A stretch of 64,000 nucleotides of DNA. Source: Endomychus coccineus (taxonomy: Eukaryota; Arthropoda; Insecta; Coleoptera; Endomychidae). The position numbers and the translations under genes were made by a program. Where the stretch lies: NCBI GenBank assembly GCA_958510875.1, contig OY294068.1, positions 27,136,297 to 27,200,296 of the forward strand. The letters are read 5' to 3'. Below the pieces are notes generated by a model. It saw only the letters and a list, made by a program, of their open reading frames with translations, ran no database searches and was not told where the DNA came from. Positions 1-14,500 of the stretch are shown one piece after another (the stretch's first letter is position 1; the number at the start of each line of letters is the position of its first letter).

Positions 1-57
1 GTTGAATGAAATATGACAGATATGAATTGATTGATTCCTCACCAGTAAAACAGATGT

Positions 58-78
58 TTATATATATATATATATATA
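58..78. repeat. (TA)n microsatellite
   Basis: A run of about ten TA dinucleotides. The rest of 1-493 is AT-rich sequence in which I see no gene. Confidence 0.8.
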
Positions 79-493
79 CAGCTTATTAAAGGAACTGATG
101 GATTGTCAAAAATATATGTACAAAAGAAAATAAATATTTACACCTAGTCTTTTTAAATGAACAACAATTTCATAAAATCACCTTAGATAATAAAGTCAAG
201 TGTTTGACCTAGTCGGGCTAGTTTGTAACAATTTAAACAATCGGAAGTTCTAGAATCTAATTTAAATCACAATTTCTATTCGCGTGATACAGTTGTTTAC
301 TTCGAACAGATGATCTTCGAGGAAAAAAAAACGGAGACGCCAAGTAGTGTACGTTTGGAACGTTGACCCGCAATAAGAAACCAGTTAATAGTTCTTTAGT
401 ATCTGTCGCCCTGTCGACACAGGTGGTGGATTGATTTCGAATAGTGGTAATTTACGAGTTCGCTAATAATATTCGAGTTCTTTACGGATCGGG

Positions 494-880
494 TCAATTC
501 CTCAACACAAATAATTAATTGTTCGGTTTCCGTTACTTGTAGTTAGTTGTAGGGATGTCAGGTCTTTTCCTCAACACAAATGATAAATTATACGGTTTTT
601 GGTAAATGAGATCCTGTGAGCAAACGGTCTGTTTTTCCCCAACACAAATAATAAATTATTCGGTTTTCGGGATTTGTATTTAGTCGTAGGGATGTCAGGT
701 CTTTTCCTCAACACAAATAATAAATTATTCCGTTTTTGGTAAATGAGATCCTGTGGGCAAACGGTCTGTTTTTCCCCAACACAAATAATAAATTATTCGG
801 TTTTCGGGATTTGTAGTTAGTCATAGGGATGTCAGGTCTTTTCCCTCAACACAAATAATAAATTATTCTGTTTTTGGCAG
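494..880. repeat. 137-bp dimeric tandem repeat
   Basis: The phrase gtcaggtcttttcc recurs at about 557, 694 and 831, giving a 137-bp period. Each unit is a dimer: a core close to caacacaaataataaatt recurs about every 68-72 bp (near 502, 574, 640, 711, 777 and 845). The half-units differ in their tails, one reading through tgagatcctgtg and the other through gtagttagtcgtagg. There is no coding potential. It could be a short satellite or internal repeats of an LTR or non-LTR element. Confidence 0.85.
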
Positions 881-905
881 TCAGTTGAAACTGGAGTTAG
901 TTGTA

Positions 906-1425
906 GAATATTTACCTTTGGACTTGGTCAAAGTATATGAGTGGATACTACGGAGCGCGGACGGAGTTTTTAATGAAAAATAAAAATAAATTCTCGGAAA
1001 TTAACAGTCTTTTTTTTTTGGTGCGAGGTGGTTGAAACCCTCTGTAACATCCCTTAAGGTAGTGTGGGAGTTCTTGAGTTCCGAACTTAATCACCTCGGA
1101 TATACCCACTAAACACTCCACCTCGTGTGGTAGGCTCGATCCTACAACCAGGGCAGTCACGATGACACTTGAGCTTCACAGCCCATTGTATCTTGCCGCA
1201 CCACTTTCTCGGGCCATCGGAAAAATTCCGCAGTCGCTGGATTAACAGAGTTGAATTAATTTGAACGGTCGGTAATAATATATCGGAATCGTAGCGGCTT
1301 AGCGCTCGGACGGCTGATTCTTCAATCCCTTTCGTGTGAAATCCGTTCTCCTTTTATACTGGTTTTGTGCCAAAAGAAATAAAGCGTCAGAGGTGGCCTG
1401 AGATTCTGGCAGTCAGTGGTGAATT
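906..1425. other. Unclassified, locally GC-richer segment
   Basis: This segment directly follows the 137-bp repeat and is richer in GC than its surroundings. It contains cttttatactgg (TATA-like) and, further on, gaaataaagcgtc (an AATAAA). Together with the adjacent repeat array it may be the end of a retroelement, but I find no reverse transcriptase or gag motif. Short open frames here do not resemble known proteins. Confidence 0.3.
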
Positions 1426-4400
1426 GAATAAGAACTTCCTTATCTCCTATTAGCTTCAACTTTTTCTACATAGGATGTACAAAACTTTGATGCGTTAGAA
1501 TCTCAGCCTCGTCGGTGTTATTTCTTTTTAACCAGAGGAGTATATTAAATTATAAGTAACGAGGGCCCTTCATTACATCACCCATTGGTTCCAACAAGAG
1601 ACAACACCAATGTATAAATTGTTCCACTGAATTGATTTGTGGTCAGTATCAGTCAGTATAAACAATTGTTGATGTATTACACACATACCTCCGTTAATGT
1701 CATCTTCTCTCACCACAATAGATGCCTGATAACAAATAGCTGTGTTGGTATGAAGTTTAGACAACGTATATACTATCCAGTGCTATTCTTGATAGGGCCA
1801 AGGATGATATGGTAGTGTATAAAAAAAAGCCAGTTCTATAAATAATTTTATTTGGACAATCCAAAATAAGATGTAAATAATTTTGACAATATTAATATCA
1901 ATATTGATTATATTACAATATAAAAATAGAGTATTGCTACATAATGAAGCGTCTCCTAACCTTCAGCAATAAACGATTTTACTTATTATTTAAATTTGAA
2001 ACGATTCACATTAAACAGAGTTTGAATTTTAATAAACAAAATGTTCTTCCAATGTTTAGAGCCGATTACGAATTGATGATTGAACTATAATTTGTCTATT
2101 TGAAATTGTAAAATCTTTTATTGCATTAACATATACATGGCATAATAAATACCATAAAACAGTACAAATTGAAATTAAAAAACGTAATAAATATAATAGG
2201 AAGATATTACAGTATCGATTAAAGAGTATTCACTTCTTAATATAATTATACTACTTCAACATTGTATACATTACTTTCATTATTTGTTTATATGAAGAAA
2301 TTAGTAAGGCATTTATATTCAGCTATTACAAGTATTATCATAAACAGGCTTTTCGAAACTCCTCATATTAGAAGAGTATTGTCTTTTATAGTATACAAAC
2401 TAGAAACTAACAAAACACAAAAATGATGTTGAAGTATGTATCAACAAATTAGCTCAAACTAAAGTATTGAACTAAATTTGACTGTGAATAAAATTCCAAA
2501 AACAAAAAATTATATTGTAAATATAGAGATAACATCAAAGTATATAATATGTAATTAATTACTACATAAGAAAACTATCAGATTCTGAACAAAACATATG
2601 TTTTATTGTTATAATTGTTTATTGCTGCTTAGATATATGATCATTATTCCTTTTGAGACCATTGTTTATTCATTTGGAATAATAAGCCTGTCTTGATAGT
2701 ACTCATAAAACTACAAGCAGTGAGAATAATATTGCACAGGTCTATAAAAATAAGGAATGATAAAATATGACAATCAAAATAAGGGGCACCAGATGATAAC
2801 AAATTCTAGAATCCAAAACAAAGACTCAAAACTCGCTACCATAGTATCAATTTGTACGTCTAAGAGAAAATACTTCAGCAGGCTACAATGTGTATTAGTT
2901 TCTGAGGCCCTCTAATAATTTCATTTCCATTTTTCTCCTAACCTACCATAAAGTATACAATTTACTTCAGTAACATAGTTTAGGCTTCGTTTGAAACTTC
3001 ATGAGGACAGCATATATTTTCATTATCCTGAAAAACAGGACAATTTTTTATTGATAAATTTGCATCTATATTTTTCAAAATATTATGTCATGAATGATTA
3101 AAGTGAAGCACTGTGTAGTAAATTTCACAGCGACCTCGCTACCTAAATGATTCTGTAGCAAAGATTGATATTACAGTCCTATTTTATATTTTCACTCTGA
3201 AAGAACTAGAGTTTTCATTAAAAAATATGAATTAGGTAAAATTGAGAGTCAAAAATAACCATGTCCCATAGAACATGCTATGAGAAACTAAGACGTTCAG
3301 TGAAATCTGGATATGCCCACAAGATTTATAAATTAACCGAGTCTAGTCAACGTATGACATATCAAACAAGATTTATTCTACAGTAATTTATGTTCCATTG
3401 CATAAGTAGATATGTCCAATATTATTCCCCATCGGCTGACTTTTCCAGTTAAAACGTGGAGCGGAGAGCTCTAATTTTAAAAGCTTGTTTGTCTTCAAGG
3501 CCAAAATATTGTGGGGTATTTTCAATTTTGTATTCCTCTAATGATACTTTTTGTAGTTACCTTCAGAAGAATAATAGGCTTTGTGTTTAGAAAATAACCA
3601 AAGTTAAAAAGGTTCGGTAGATAGTTTTTTATGATATGAAATTATTTGAAATTTTTACAGACCGTTGAGAATAACAATATAAGAATAGACGTATTCTTTT
3701 GGAGGGTTTCACTACACCGTTTTTCAAATATATCGATTCAAAAAAACAACATTTTAACATGATGACTTATGGGGACGTGGTTAAATCTTCAAATTAAAAA
3801 AAGACGGCTAAATAGAAATGCTTTTTTTTTTAATGGAATAATATTAAACATTATTACAATAATATTCTGTGCAAGTTTGAGCGATTCCCACTAATTATTT
3901 CTATGAAAAAATAGCTCACAAATTTTTAATTTATAAATTGTATTAATTGCAATTAACTTTAAAAACGCGAAAAGTCGACGACAACTATTCGATTATTATT
4001 TTTACAGCCGGCAATATTTATAGCGTAGCCAGACCTCCGCTCTCGCCCTCCGCTTGCTCTTCTTATATTTCCCCCGCTAACACTACCGAACCTCCTTAAG
4101 ACCTTTGAACTTTGAAAATCATTCAAGTTACCAGCGGCTATTAGTCTTAAAGCATTTCACTACAGTTAACAGCTATAATAATTCAAAAGAATTTCTAAGT
4201 AAAGAATCTTGTCTTCTGTGCCACATTCAAAATGAAACAAGTTCATTCTGTTTCATGCAGAAGTTAACATGTCCGATATTTCATAAATTTTTTTTCAATT
4301 TGTTTCATAATAAAACATATTCATTATTTGATATTTTGCTAAAATTAGAAAAACTAGACAAACAATACGAATGACGTTATATTTTTTACATGCCAAGCTA

Positions 4401-4594
4401 TGATTCAAGAATAAAAAAAACTACATTTCTTTTTCTGAATTTGATCGACTGGACTAAAATTGGCAATTATTTCAAACACCAGTAGTTGGATCTGTCTGTA
4501 ACTCTATGTGCCACGCCCATTACAACTTTATCCTCTCGAGGGAAAAAGTCCAGCTACCTGCATTACATAATTACTAGTAAATAATATTACTCAC
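1426..4594 (-). other. Probable 3' end/3'UTR region of the RRBP1/kinectin-like gene
   Basis: AT-rich sequence downstream of the last exon I could place (4595-4634). That exon ends in phase 1 with a good donor, so at least one more coding exon should lie here on the minus strand. I could not single it out. Several AATAAA complements (tttatt) occur near 2.6-3.1 kb, compatible with a long 3'UTR. A short GC-richer stretch at about 4010-4095 is unexplained. No other gene is seen. Confidence 0.35.
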
Positions 4595-5590
4595 CATCAG
4601 TGGATGCTCCATTCGTGGATACACAATTGTGATTCTGTAAAAGGTTGAATCAAATCAAATTCAAGATTATGATGAAGATTAATAAAAACATAACAAAAAT
4701 ACTATTCAGTAAGATCTAAGTAAGATTTTAGTTTAAAAAATTTGATCATAAACATTGCTTTGAACATTCTATGCTGAATTGTATGTAACAAACAGTAAAC
4801 TTTCGAGTTATTGAAATTATTAAATATCATATAACACTGGTCGTAAAATGGCATATAAATAAAAAGAATATTAACAGAAAAAAATGATACTTACATTATT
4901 ACTAACTATGTCATTGGATTTCAAATGATCCAACTTTCCTTGTCCATCCTGAAAATAAATGAAATTTATTCACAATGTTTTCAAAACAAGGAGCATAACA
5001 TAAATAAATACACAAGATGATTCTTCTTTACATCATGAAAAAAGTTCGTAAGAGGATAACGGAATGGCAGGTTGTAGAATGTACGCCAAAACAAGTTTTC
5101 AGCAAATATTCAAAACTTATGAAGTTCGAATAATGAAAAGAAATAGATTATAGATGCATATTCATATGTGGAACTCAATAAATATGAATGACTTCCAGAA
5201 TATTCAAGAATTTACTGAAACTCAGTTTTAAAAGTGACAAAATAATTCCCTGATCTTTTATTGTTTGAAATTTTGTCTAAACTACTTAATAAAGTATACA
5301 TTTTTAAACAGGTTTTATGTTAACTGTATTAAACATGTTTGGAAACTTATTCTGCAAACTGGAATGATAGTAAAACTCCCACAGATATAAGCTCAGTATA
5401 TGAATAATTGTTGCATCATAGTAATAAAAAAGCTTGGATCTCATAAGTTAAAAGAACATCAAGAATAACTTACTTGCTTTACTTGTTGCTCTTTGAGTAA
5501 TTCTAACTCCAAGTCTTTAGCTTTCAGTTGATCCCTCCACTTCAGCTCTTCTTGTTCTATATGTGCCTGAAGCTTATTGAGCATGCCCTC
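4595..5590 (-). CDS. RRBP1/kinectin-like exons 13-15: C-terminal coiled coil and tail
   Basis: Exon 13 (5474-5590) starts EGMLNKLQAHIEQEELKW, directly comparable with EGMLRDLQKSVEEEEQVW of RRBP1. Exon 14 (4895-4948) encodes 18 residues and exon 15 (4595-4634) 13 residues plus one base. These two are short Asn/Ser-rich tail exons and could be alternatively spliced. A phase-1 donor (gtgagt) ends exon 15, so the stop codon lies further left. The intron at 4949-5473 is plain AT-rich sequence. Confidence 0.8.
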
Positions 5591-8500
5591 CTGTAACCGA
5601 AATTAGAAGTACAGCGTGTTAGTTAAGAACCTTTAGTAATTAAATCATTCAAAAAATTGTTGGTATTTTCATTCAAATCATAAGTACAGAGTATGCAGCT
5701 ATTCAATCATTCAAAATGGGGATGAATATAACAGAATAGAAAATTTTTATTTATCCACAAGCCAATTTACACGAATGGATAGGTCATATTGAACAATAAA
5801 AAGTAGCATTTACAATGATAAAGTTAGATTTTAAAGTTACAATGAGGTACAAAAACTAGTATTGATAAAATATAGATATTATAAAAATGATACAATTTAA
5901 ACACTGTAAAATTTTTAAGGACAATTTAGATACACTAAAAATTATAATTAATCAATAAATTTTTTTTTTGTTCTCTCTATTTCTCTTTACTGGAACCATC
6001 AACCTCCTGCATCATTACAAAAGTCTACTTTAATATTCATTAAGAGCCAGTTTACAAGATTTATTTTCTAATTTATAGATTGGTGGTGATTCAATGTCAT
6101 ACTGTCTATGGATTGTATCAGAAACATTTGTCTTAAAAATCGCCAGAAATAGAAATATACCGCGCAAACATCGAAAATGCAGGACTATATCCTGTCCAAT
6201 TATGTTCAATTAAGCGCAACGCTTGCATTAATTGAGGAATATTTACGTCCCAATCCCTATAGTTAGCCTAAATGAATGGAGGAATAGCGGTAATTAAGAT
6301 TCGATTTTCTTTTGAAAAATCGATGGTAGAAGCCTTCAATCAATTTTAAATTTTATTCATTATGATCAGTGAAAGAACAATTACTTTGCTTTTATACCAC
6401 TTTTGATAATAACATGGAAACGTTCCTATAGTTTCAACATCGAAGTACCATTATCGAATACCTATCTCGCCTACCTCGATAGTTTAGTCTCACAGCTTCG
6501 TATTGCACACGCCTCGCCCTAGAGAACAGTTACATGAGCAACTCGGGGAACTGAAAGCTCCCTTCTGGGTGTGCACGAGTAGATTCCGGCTCCGCTACAC
6601 ACGCCAGTCTTGGACCAGTCCGTGTACCACACGAGTCCCCCTGGCGGAGGTGGTCCGGAGTCCTTGTTCTTGCCATCTTATGGGTTATGAGGACGTACGG
6701 GGTTTGGAACCTGACAGCAGGCGCTATCGCACCCAGCTTCAGTCGGAGGATCGGGCAGCTTCCAGCGGCCAAATCCCAAATTTTGCCAAGACGCGGCTCG
6801 GACGCACCAGCCCCACTGGACCAGATCAGCTAGTCGATACGCCGTACCAGCAGCCACTGTTTTAATGTGGAGCTGTAGGGGGACGATCCCCTCCTGGACC
6901 CCCAGAGTCCTAGTGGGGGAGGTGCTCATATATCCCCAAGCACTCAAGCAAGCGAGTCGTTGAGCTTTGTGCAGTTCCAAACGCATCACACAATGGCTGC
7001 GTAGGTTGGTCATGTGATCAAGGCGCTGACCTCAGATTAGAGAAGGCTATGTTTGAAGAGAGCCAATTCGAAGGTACCTCATTAATTCCACTCTTTAATA
7101 CAAGTTATCAGCCACATCTATACGTCCATGCTTCATTCATATATCAAGTTGAGATAATGTCAAGAATTAAAATCCAAACAATCAATTCACTTTCACCACT
7201 ACTAACAAATAGCCAAATAAATTTTCGAAATAAACTTACCGTGTCATCTATAATAGCTTGATAATGTTTTAATTGAACTAATAATTTACTAACATCTGAT
7301 TTTTCAGATTCAGATTTAGTCTGTTCTTTTTTCAATTCTTCCAAATGGTTTCTAATTAACTTTCCGCTTTCTTCGTCCCAATTGTCTTCAGCAATATTCT
7401 TTAAGCCTCCTACTTCTGGAAATAGTCGAATGATGAATTCCTTCTGTGAGTTCTGCTCCGCTTTTAGTACATCTGTCCTTATTTTCTGAAGAAAAAAGAA
7501 ACAATTGTAGATTAACTACCAAGTCTTACCAAATTACACGCTTAAAGTGCATTTATAATATATTTAAATCTACTGGGTTCGATTAAATTCAATACCTCTA
7601 TGTCTTCTTTAGTCGGGCCCACTGGAGTAATCTTTATCCTATTTTCCGCCTCATTGAGGGCTTCCATCACTTTATGGTTTTTACTTCTCAATTCCTAAAC
7701 AAACACCAAGAAATTAACAGATTCAAATGATTAATCGATCACAAGACTTACATTATTTTTAGTTTTTTGTTGCTCCAGTTCATCTTGCAATTTGTGCACT
7801 GTAACGTTGGTGGCAGTTAATTCCTTGTTATACTTATTTTCACTATGTTGCAATTGATTTTTCACGGAAGAAAGTTCATTATGAAGATTTAAAATCTCTG
7901 TCTCATATAACTTGTGATCTTCTGTTGATCCATTAGTCGGTGGTTTTTCATCTTCTAACTTTTGTATTTCTAATTTGAGCTGAAGGTAAAAAAGTACATT
8001 GTATTAACTTTTAATGCATTATATCATCGAAAATATAATCATTAGCTAAACTAGAAAAGTCTTGAACTCTGGTAACTTGAAAATGTTTGACCAAGGTCTG
8101 TCTCTCACTCTAACTTCACGAAGAGAAATGAGACTACATGAGAACATGCTTAAACTATGCAATCAAGTAAATATCCTAAGAATGAACCAACATTTATTCA
8201 TCGAATCCATATTATACTATTCCTCTACTATCAAAGATTTGTACTGCGCATCATCTAGCATAACTAGAAAAAAATGTGCTGCTACGGAAGAGTTTGGGGT
8301 TTCCCCCCATCGTGCTTGAGGGTTTTAAACGTGTTCTCTTTGGGAATGGCATTAATGCTCCTGTGTGATGTTCTTTGGACGAAAAGGGAAACAAGTGAGA
8401 GGTTTGTCTAATGCTGGCTATGCCCAGCCAAAATTCCCCCAAGATGGATTCTCTAATGTTGGTAAGTGCTCTTCATATGCCTTCCATAGAGGGATCCACT

Positions 8501-11500
8501 GAACCCATAATCTGCGTGGGTTTTCTTAGTCAACAATGTCCCACATTCGTTCCTGCTAGGACACACAGGTTCTTCCGAGACAGTCTAAATATTCGGCAGT
8601 TTTTCGACAAGGTGAGACCTTCACTTTATTGACCGTCTACATCTTGGGGTTTCGTCCCATCGTGCTCGAGTATTTTAAACGTGTTATCTTTGGGAATGGC
8701 ATTAATGCTCCTGTGTGATGTTCTTTGTACAGAAAGGGAATCAACAGAGGTTTGCCTAATGCTGGCTATGCTCAGCCATTGTTCCCCAAGATGGATTCTC
8801 ATGTTGCGAGTGCTCTTCAGATGCCCTACACAGAGGGATCCACTGGACCCATAGTTTGCGTGTGTTTTCTTAGTCAACAATGTCCCGCAGTCATTCCTGC
8901 TAGAACACACAGGTTCTTCAGAAACAGTCTCATTATTCGGCTGTTTTTTTCGCAAGGCGAGTCCATCACTTTATTGACCTGTCTACAACTTGAGGTTTCA
9001 TCCCATCGTGCTTGAGAACTTTAAACGTGTCCTTTTTGGGAATGGCATTAATGCTCCTGTGTGATGTTCTTATTATTGACCCTTCCTCGGGATTTTCTTT
9101 CTTATGTCGGGCCTCGTTCTTAGCGTTTGTTACTTGGTTTCGTGGCTTTCTAAAGTTTGGAGGTGATCTTGTTCCTACTTATTGCACTCTGCTGAATTTT
9201 CGGTTCAGAATTTTTTACCCCATGGTTGTTAGAACATATTTGCGACTGTAGTACTAGAGATATTGTTAGGGATTGGTTTAGATATTTCGAGTAAATATTC
9301 GCGCCAAATCCCATTTGGGTTTCAAAGAAGTCAGTGAAAATATTGTTTTCTCATTCTCTTCATTCAGGACTTCCGTAAACGTAGTGAATCGACACCAAGA
9401 GAACATGTGATCTTTACAACCTCATCCAGGAAATGACATGATGTCTTTGGAGGTAGGTTCCATTACTACGTTCCATAGAGGACATTCCTCTTGACCGTGA
9501 AATTACTTAAACTCACTATGAACCTTTGTTCAAATATGTTTTTGATTCATTCACAATGAACATTTTACTAGCCAGCAATATTGGGATTTTGATCCCTGGA
9601 CGTAAATATGTTGGTTTGACAAAAAGGTAAAAAAGAAACTTAAAACTGGTTTTCTAATAATGTAACCTTTTTCATATAGTGAAAATTAGCGCTATAAAAA
9701 ATATTACAAAATATTGGGGTTTGAAGTAAATTAAACAAAAACTAAATATCAACTTCAAGCTTTATATTTCCAGGCCTGTGCACATATGCAGTTTAGGATC
9801 TATTACAGCCTTCTTTTTGTACGTTAGCACCTGAATAAACTTATCATCATCCGCAATGTTCCTGTTGAAAATTCATATAACAATAATAATGTTTATTCAG
9901 ATGTAAAGTACATCGATACAAAGTAATAAAATCACATAAATTACTTTTACCGCCCTGCAAAAAACACTAGGTATCTGTGCGTAGGTCTGAAGATAAATCA
10001 ATTTTAAAAAGAAGAAAAAAATATATATAAAATAAAAAAGAAAATTCATTCAACTGTTAATGTTCATGAAATTGCAGTTGATATTACATACATTAAGATT
10101 TAATGCACCCTAAGAATTATGTCAAATAAAAATCGATATAAATGAGGATAATATAAACATAAATCAAAATCATATAGTTTTTTGCATCCATTATTAAAAG
10201 CATCTGTGAAATAAACAATAAATGACTATGACATTAAAATTAAATATTATGTAAAAATACTGTAAATACATCAACAACTTACGACTTTTATTAATATTTG
10301 TTAATTATAATATGTGTGGATCAATTAATTGGTGCCCTACTCTGATCATTACAAGGCTAATATTTTTTAAGTTTGATTTGAAAAGTCTTGATTGAGAGCA
10401 ACTTATTTTTTATATTATCTGGAAGTGAGTTATATAACCTTGATGACAAGTAATATGGCATCTTCGACCTATTGTTTTTCCACCAACAGTGGTTTTTTGA
10501 TAGTAATTTTGTAGCACCTCTAGTTGAATATTGATGTTCTACTAAATGGTAACGAGTTTTTATTTTTGTGATGGTAAGTAACAATATATTCAAAATATAT
10601 TTGTCTACTAATATATTCAAAATATATTTGTCTACTATCTAACATTCAGAAGAGTAGTTTTGATGGATACCTTATTACATTATTTTCAAAAACAGTTTTT
10701 GTAAAATTGATAGCTTTTTCAAATGAGTATCAGTCAAACCACCCCACTCAACACTCCATATGACCAACGAGATTGTACTAAAGCAAAGTATATTACTCTC
10801 ATATGTGAAGTATCTAAAACATTTTTCTTAAATATTCAAGTTTGTACAGGATACTTCCATTTCAAATGACCAAGTGTTTAATGCATTCTGACCTTTTTAC
10901 TTTAATTATAGATTCGTCATATTTTATAATTAACTCTTTATATTGTGGTATGCTATTTTTATAAGAACCAAATTTAATTTAATAGTTTAATTTAATATTT
11001 AATATTTAATACAGTTTATTTAATTAATCAATTCACAATATTTAAACAAAACAAATATTAAAAATGTAATTTTTTCATAATTAATTCTAAGTTCATATGA
11101 CTAAACCAATCTAGTATCTTAATAATATCGATTTCTACTTGTTCATTTAGGGTTTCCCAGGATGAAGATCGATAGAAAATAGTCGTTTCATCGGCAAAAC
11201 TTTGGATTTCTCCACGGCAAGTTAGGTTAAGTAAATTATTAAGATATATTACAAAGGGAATAGGTCCCAAGAATGTCCCTTGTGGAACACCATATTCTAT
11301 TTTTCTCTCATTACTTGTTTCAGTTTTAATTTGTACCGATTGCCCACGATTTGTTAAATAGCTTTTAATTAGTCAATTAATTTTACATATTTCAATAAAA
11401 ATGTAAGTACCTACATTAGTTGCATCTTCCAGAAACAATTTCCAAAATTGTTTTAAAACTTATACAATCCATTGCTTTCCACTTTTGTAATTGAAATTTA

Positions 11501-14500
11501 GTAAAAACTAGTTCCAAAAGTGATAAAATTTGTAAATCAAGATATTACAGATTATTTCAAAGAAGTAAAACAAATCGTCAACTTGAAATAAATGTACATA
11601 AACTAAAATTAATATCCTTGGCTCATTAAAGTTTGAACTAAATGCAAGATTTCAATTTTGTTATAGGATAAAGATCTATTACTAACCTGAGCAATAATCT
11701 TATTAGCTTCATCATGTTGTCTTTGTAGTGTCCTGATTTCTTCTTGAGTCTGTCCTCTGTTCAATTCATTTCGTTTAACTTCTTCAGTCTGTTGTTGTAT
11801 TGCTGTTTTCAGTTTGGATATCTCAGTATTGAAGTCATTTTCTTGCTTTTTCAATATTTCTGTCTTATGAGCACTGTCGACGCTTAAATCCTGGAAATAA
11901 TACGAAGTGATAAATTCGAAAAAGTAATGTTTTATCAAGTTACATCCTATCGAACACTTCTAACAGTTATTGGAGTAATAGTCAATCAATGAGTAAATAA
12001 TTTTTCCGAGATTATAGTTACTTAGACAGACACTATAAATAAGCAAACATTCACCCTCATCTACAAAAAATACTGTTAAGGTACTGAGAACTTAAGCTAC
12101 AAAGTAGCCACCATCAGAGTAAACTAAAAAAGAAATCAAAATGTGTTTGTTTAAATACTATTTGGAATTAATAGTGTATATAAGGGATTACCTTCAGCTG
12201 GAGATAAATTTGAATTCATTAGATTGGTTTTTCACTTATACATTTCCACCCTTTCATTTAGAAATACTCATTACTGTGTTTCTGATAAACTTTCTTGAGA
12301 AAGCATTTAGAATATATTCGGCTAATGCTGATTTATAGCCACTTTTTTCTGTATGTGTGCAAAATTTTCTTTATACTTTATATAAAAATATTGAACAAAA
12401 CTACCTCTAAACCGGCTGCTGGTTGGGACGATATCAATGGAAATATCATGAGAATAGCAGGAGACGTTATTGCTGAGCCACTTTCTCACTTAATTAAGGA
12501 GTCTTTCATATCCGGAACATTTCCAGACCTGAAGGAGTCCAAATGCATTCTTGTTTTCAAAAACAGCATCCTACTCTATAAGACTCATAAAATATCTTGA
12601 ACAATTTAAATTACTGTCTAATATCCAGCATGGCTTTAGTATGAGAAATCAACAAGAACAGCAATATTGGACTGCGTAGAATATATTTATGATGCACTAA
12701 ATTAAAAAAATCATGTTGTAAGTATGTTTTAGGACCTAAGTCGAGCATTTGACACCATCAATCATAAGATATTACTGATGATATTGGAGGGCATTGGAGT
12801 TCGAGGAGTAACTGGGCAACATCATACTTGACAAATAGAAAACAGGCTACACTTGTTGATGGTGTTAGATCTGATACGAGAGACATACATTTGGGCATAC
12901 CCCAAGGCCCCATCTTGGGTCCATTGTTCTTCATTATATTCATGAATAATGTCAACAATACCTGCACCTCATCAAATCAAATGTTTGTCTACGCTGATGA
13001 TATAACAAAACTAATGTCAAACAAAAATGTAGAGCACCTTGTTGAAACTAGCAATAATGCATCTAGGGAATTGAACAAATACTGTTCAGATAATGGACTC
13101 ACGATGAATATAACAAAAACCTACCACATGCACTTTTTACCAAAAAATGTCTCACCCGATTACAATCTATACCTCAATGTATGCGGCCTCTCTATCCATA
13201 GCAAAGATACCTTTAAATTCTTAGGTTTAACCTTAGATAGAAAATTGACCTGGGAAGCATATATAAATACACTATGTAAATGTATTTTTATATGTTTTTG
13301 ACTGCATATTTCTGAATGTTTTCTCCGGACTAATCCATCAAATTTTACATGTATATATTTGTATGTAAGACTTCAGTGATGAATAAAATTTACTTACTTA
13401 CCGTGTAAGAATGTTGCAGTTAATTGTTGTTAAAAAATGCTCATAGCATTTTGAACATGACTTACACAATCGGTTTTGTAAATCTCGAATTTGTCAAAGT
13501 CAGAAACTTTATCAAAGATATTGCCTAGACGGTTTTTTATCTTGTTATTACATCTATAAACAGGCTCTATTGCAAATTTAGAGAACAAATTATGGAATTC
13601 ATTAATTACTGAAGAATGATAATACATTTTATTGAACTATTTGAAGGTAGTGGCTTTTAGTTACCATGTTAAAATAAAATAATTATTGTTTTTTTTTACC
13701 TCTATATGCCTAGACTTGACATCCAATTCTTTGGTGAAGGTGTTCAGCTGAGCAACATAGGCGGCGTCTCTGTCTGCTGCTTCTTTTTGGTAATGTTGAA
13801 TTTGAATTAAATATTGTTGGTTTTGTTCGGAGCATCCATGTAGTTCTGCCCTCAGTTGCGCAAGCTGTACTTCTGCCTGGAATAATTATCAAAATGATTG
13901 ATGATGAAAAATGTTTACATTACATTTTATAAACATACCTTTTCACCAATTTCCATTTGTATTTGTTGTTGGTGTATTTGTAAATTACTCAACTCTTCTC
14001 TCAACTTTTGATTCTTGCCATATTCATCAGTGAGCTGGGCTTGTACCTGTTGAAGTGTCTGCGTCTGGACATGGAATTGATTATTATTGGCTTGTGCTTC
14101 AATTTGCTTCGCTTTTAGTATTTCTTCCAGACCTCTCACTTTCTGTTGTAAACTGGTGCGATCTGATAGTTGTTCGTTACGAATCTCCTTCATTTTGATT
14201 TGCACGCCACTCAGAGCTTCCTGTTGGTCCAACAGAGCCTTCTCTTTTTCAGCCAGTTGTTTCTTCAGTTTTTGAACAGGATCGTATCTCCCCTGAAATT
14301 TCAGATCTATTAGTTCATCAAAAGGATGTCCAGTTGAATACTTCCAATAATTATCTCAATCACCTGATTGCTCTTCCATAAGGTACACAAAAAGAATAAT
14401 TCAATTTATCCCCAAGAAACTTCTGTATTGTTATAACACTGAAGGATTTGAAAATATAATAACTTTGTCAATTGATAAAATAAATAACACCCTTGTACTT

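Noticed and set aside
4105..4374. 89-codon plus-strand frame near the 3' end of the RRBP1-like gene
   Set aside because: AT-driven composition (Phe, Asn, Lys runs), no recognisable motif; probably untranslated or intronic sequence.
6503..7013. Three overlapping open frames (up to 120 codons) on both strands as possible genes
   Set aside because: All lie in one GC-rich island where stops are rare by chance; none has domain-like sequence or splice context.
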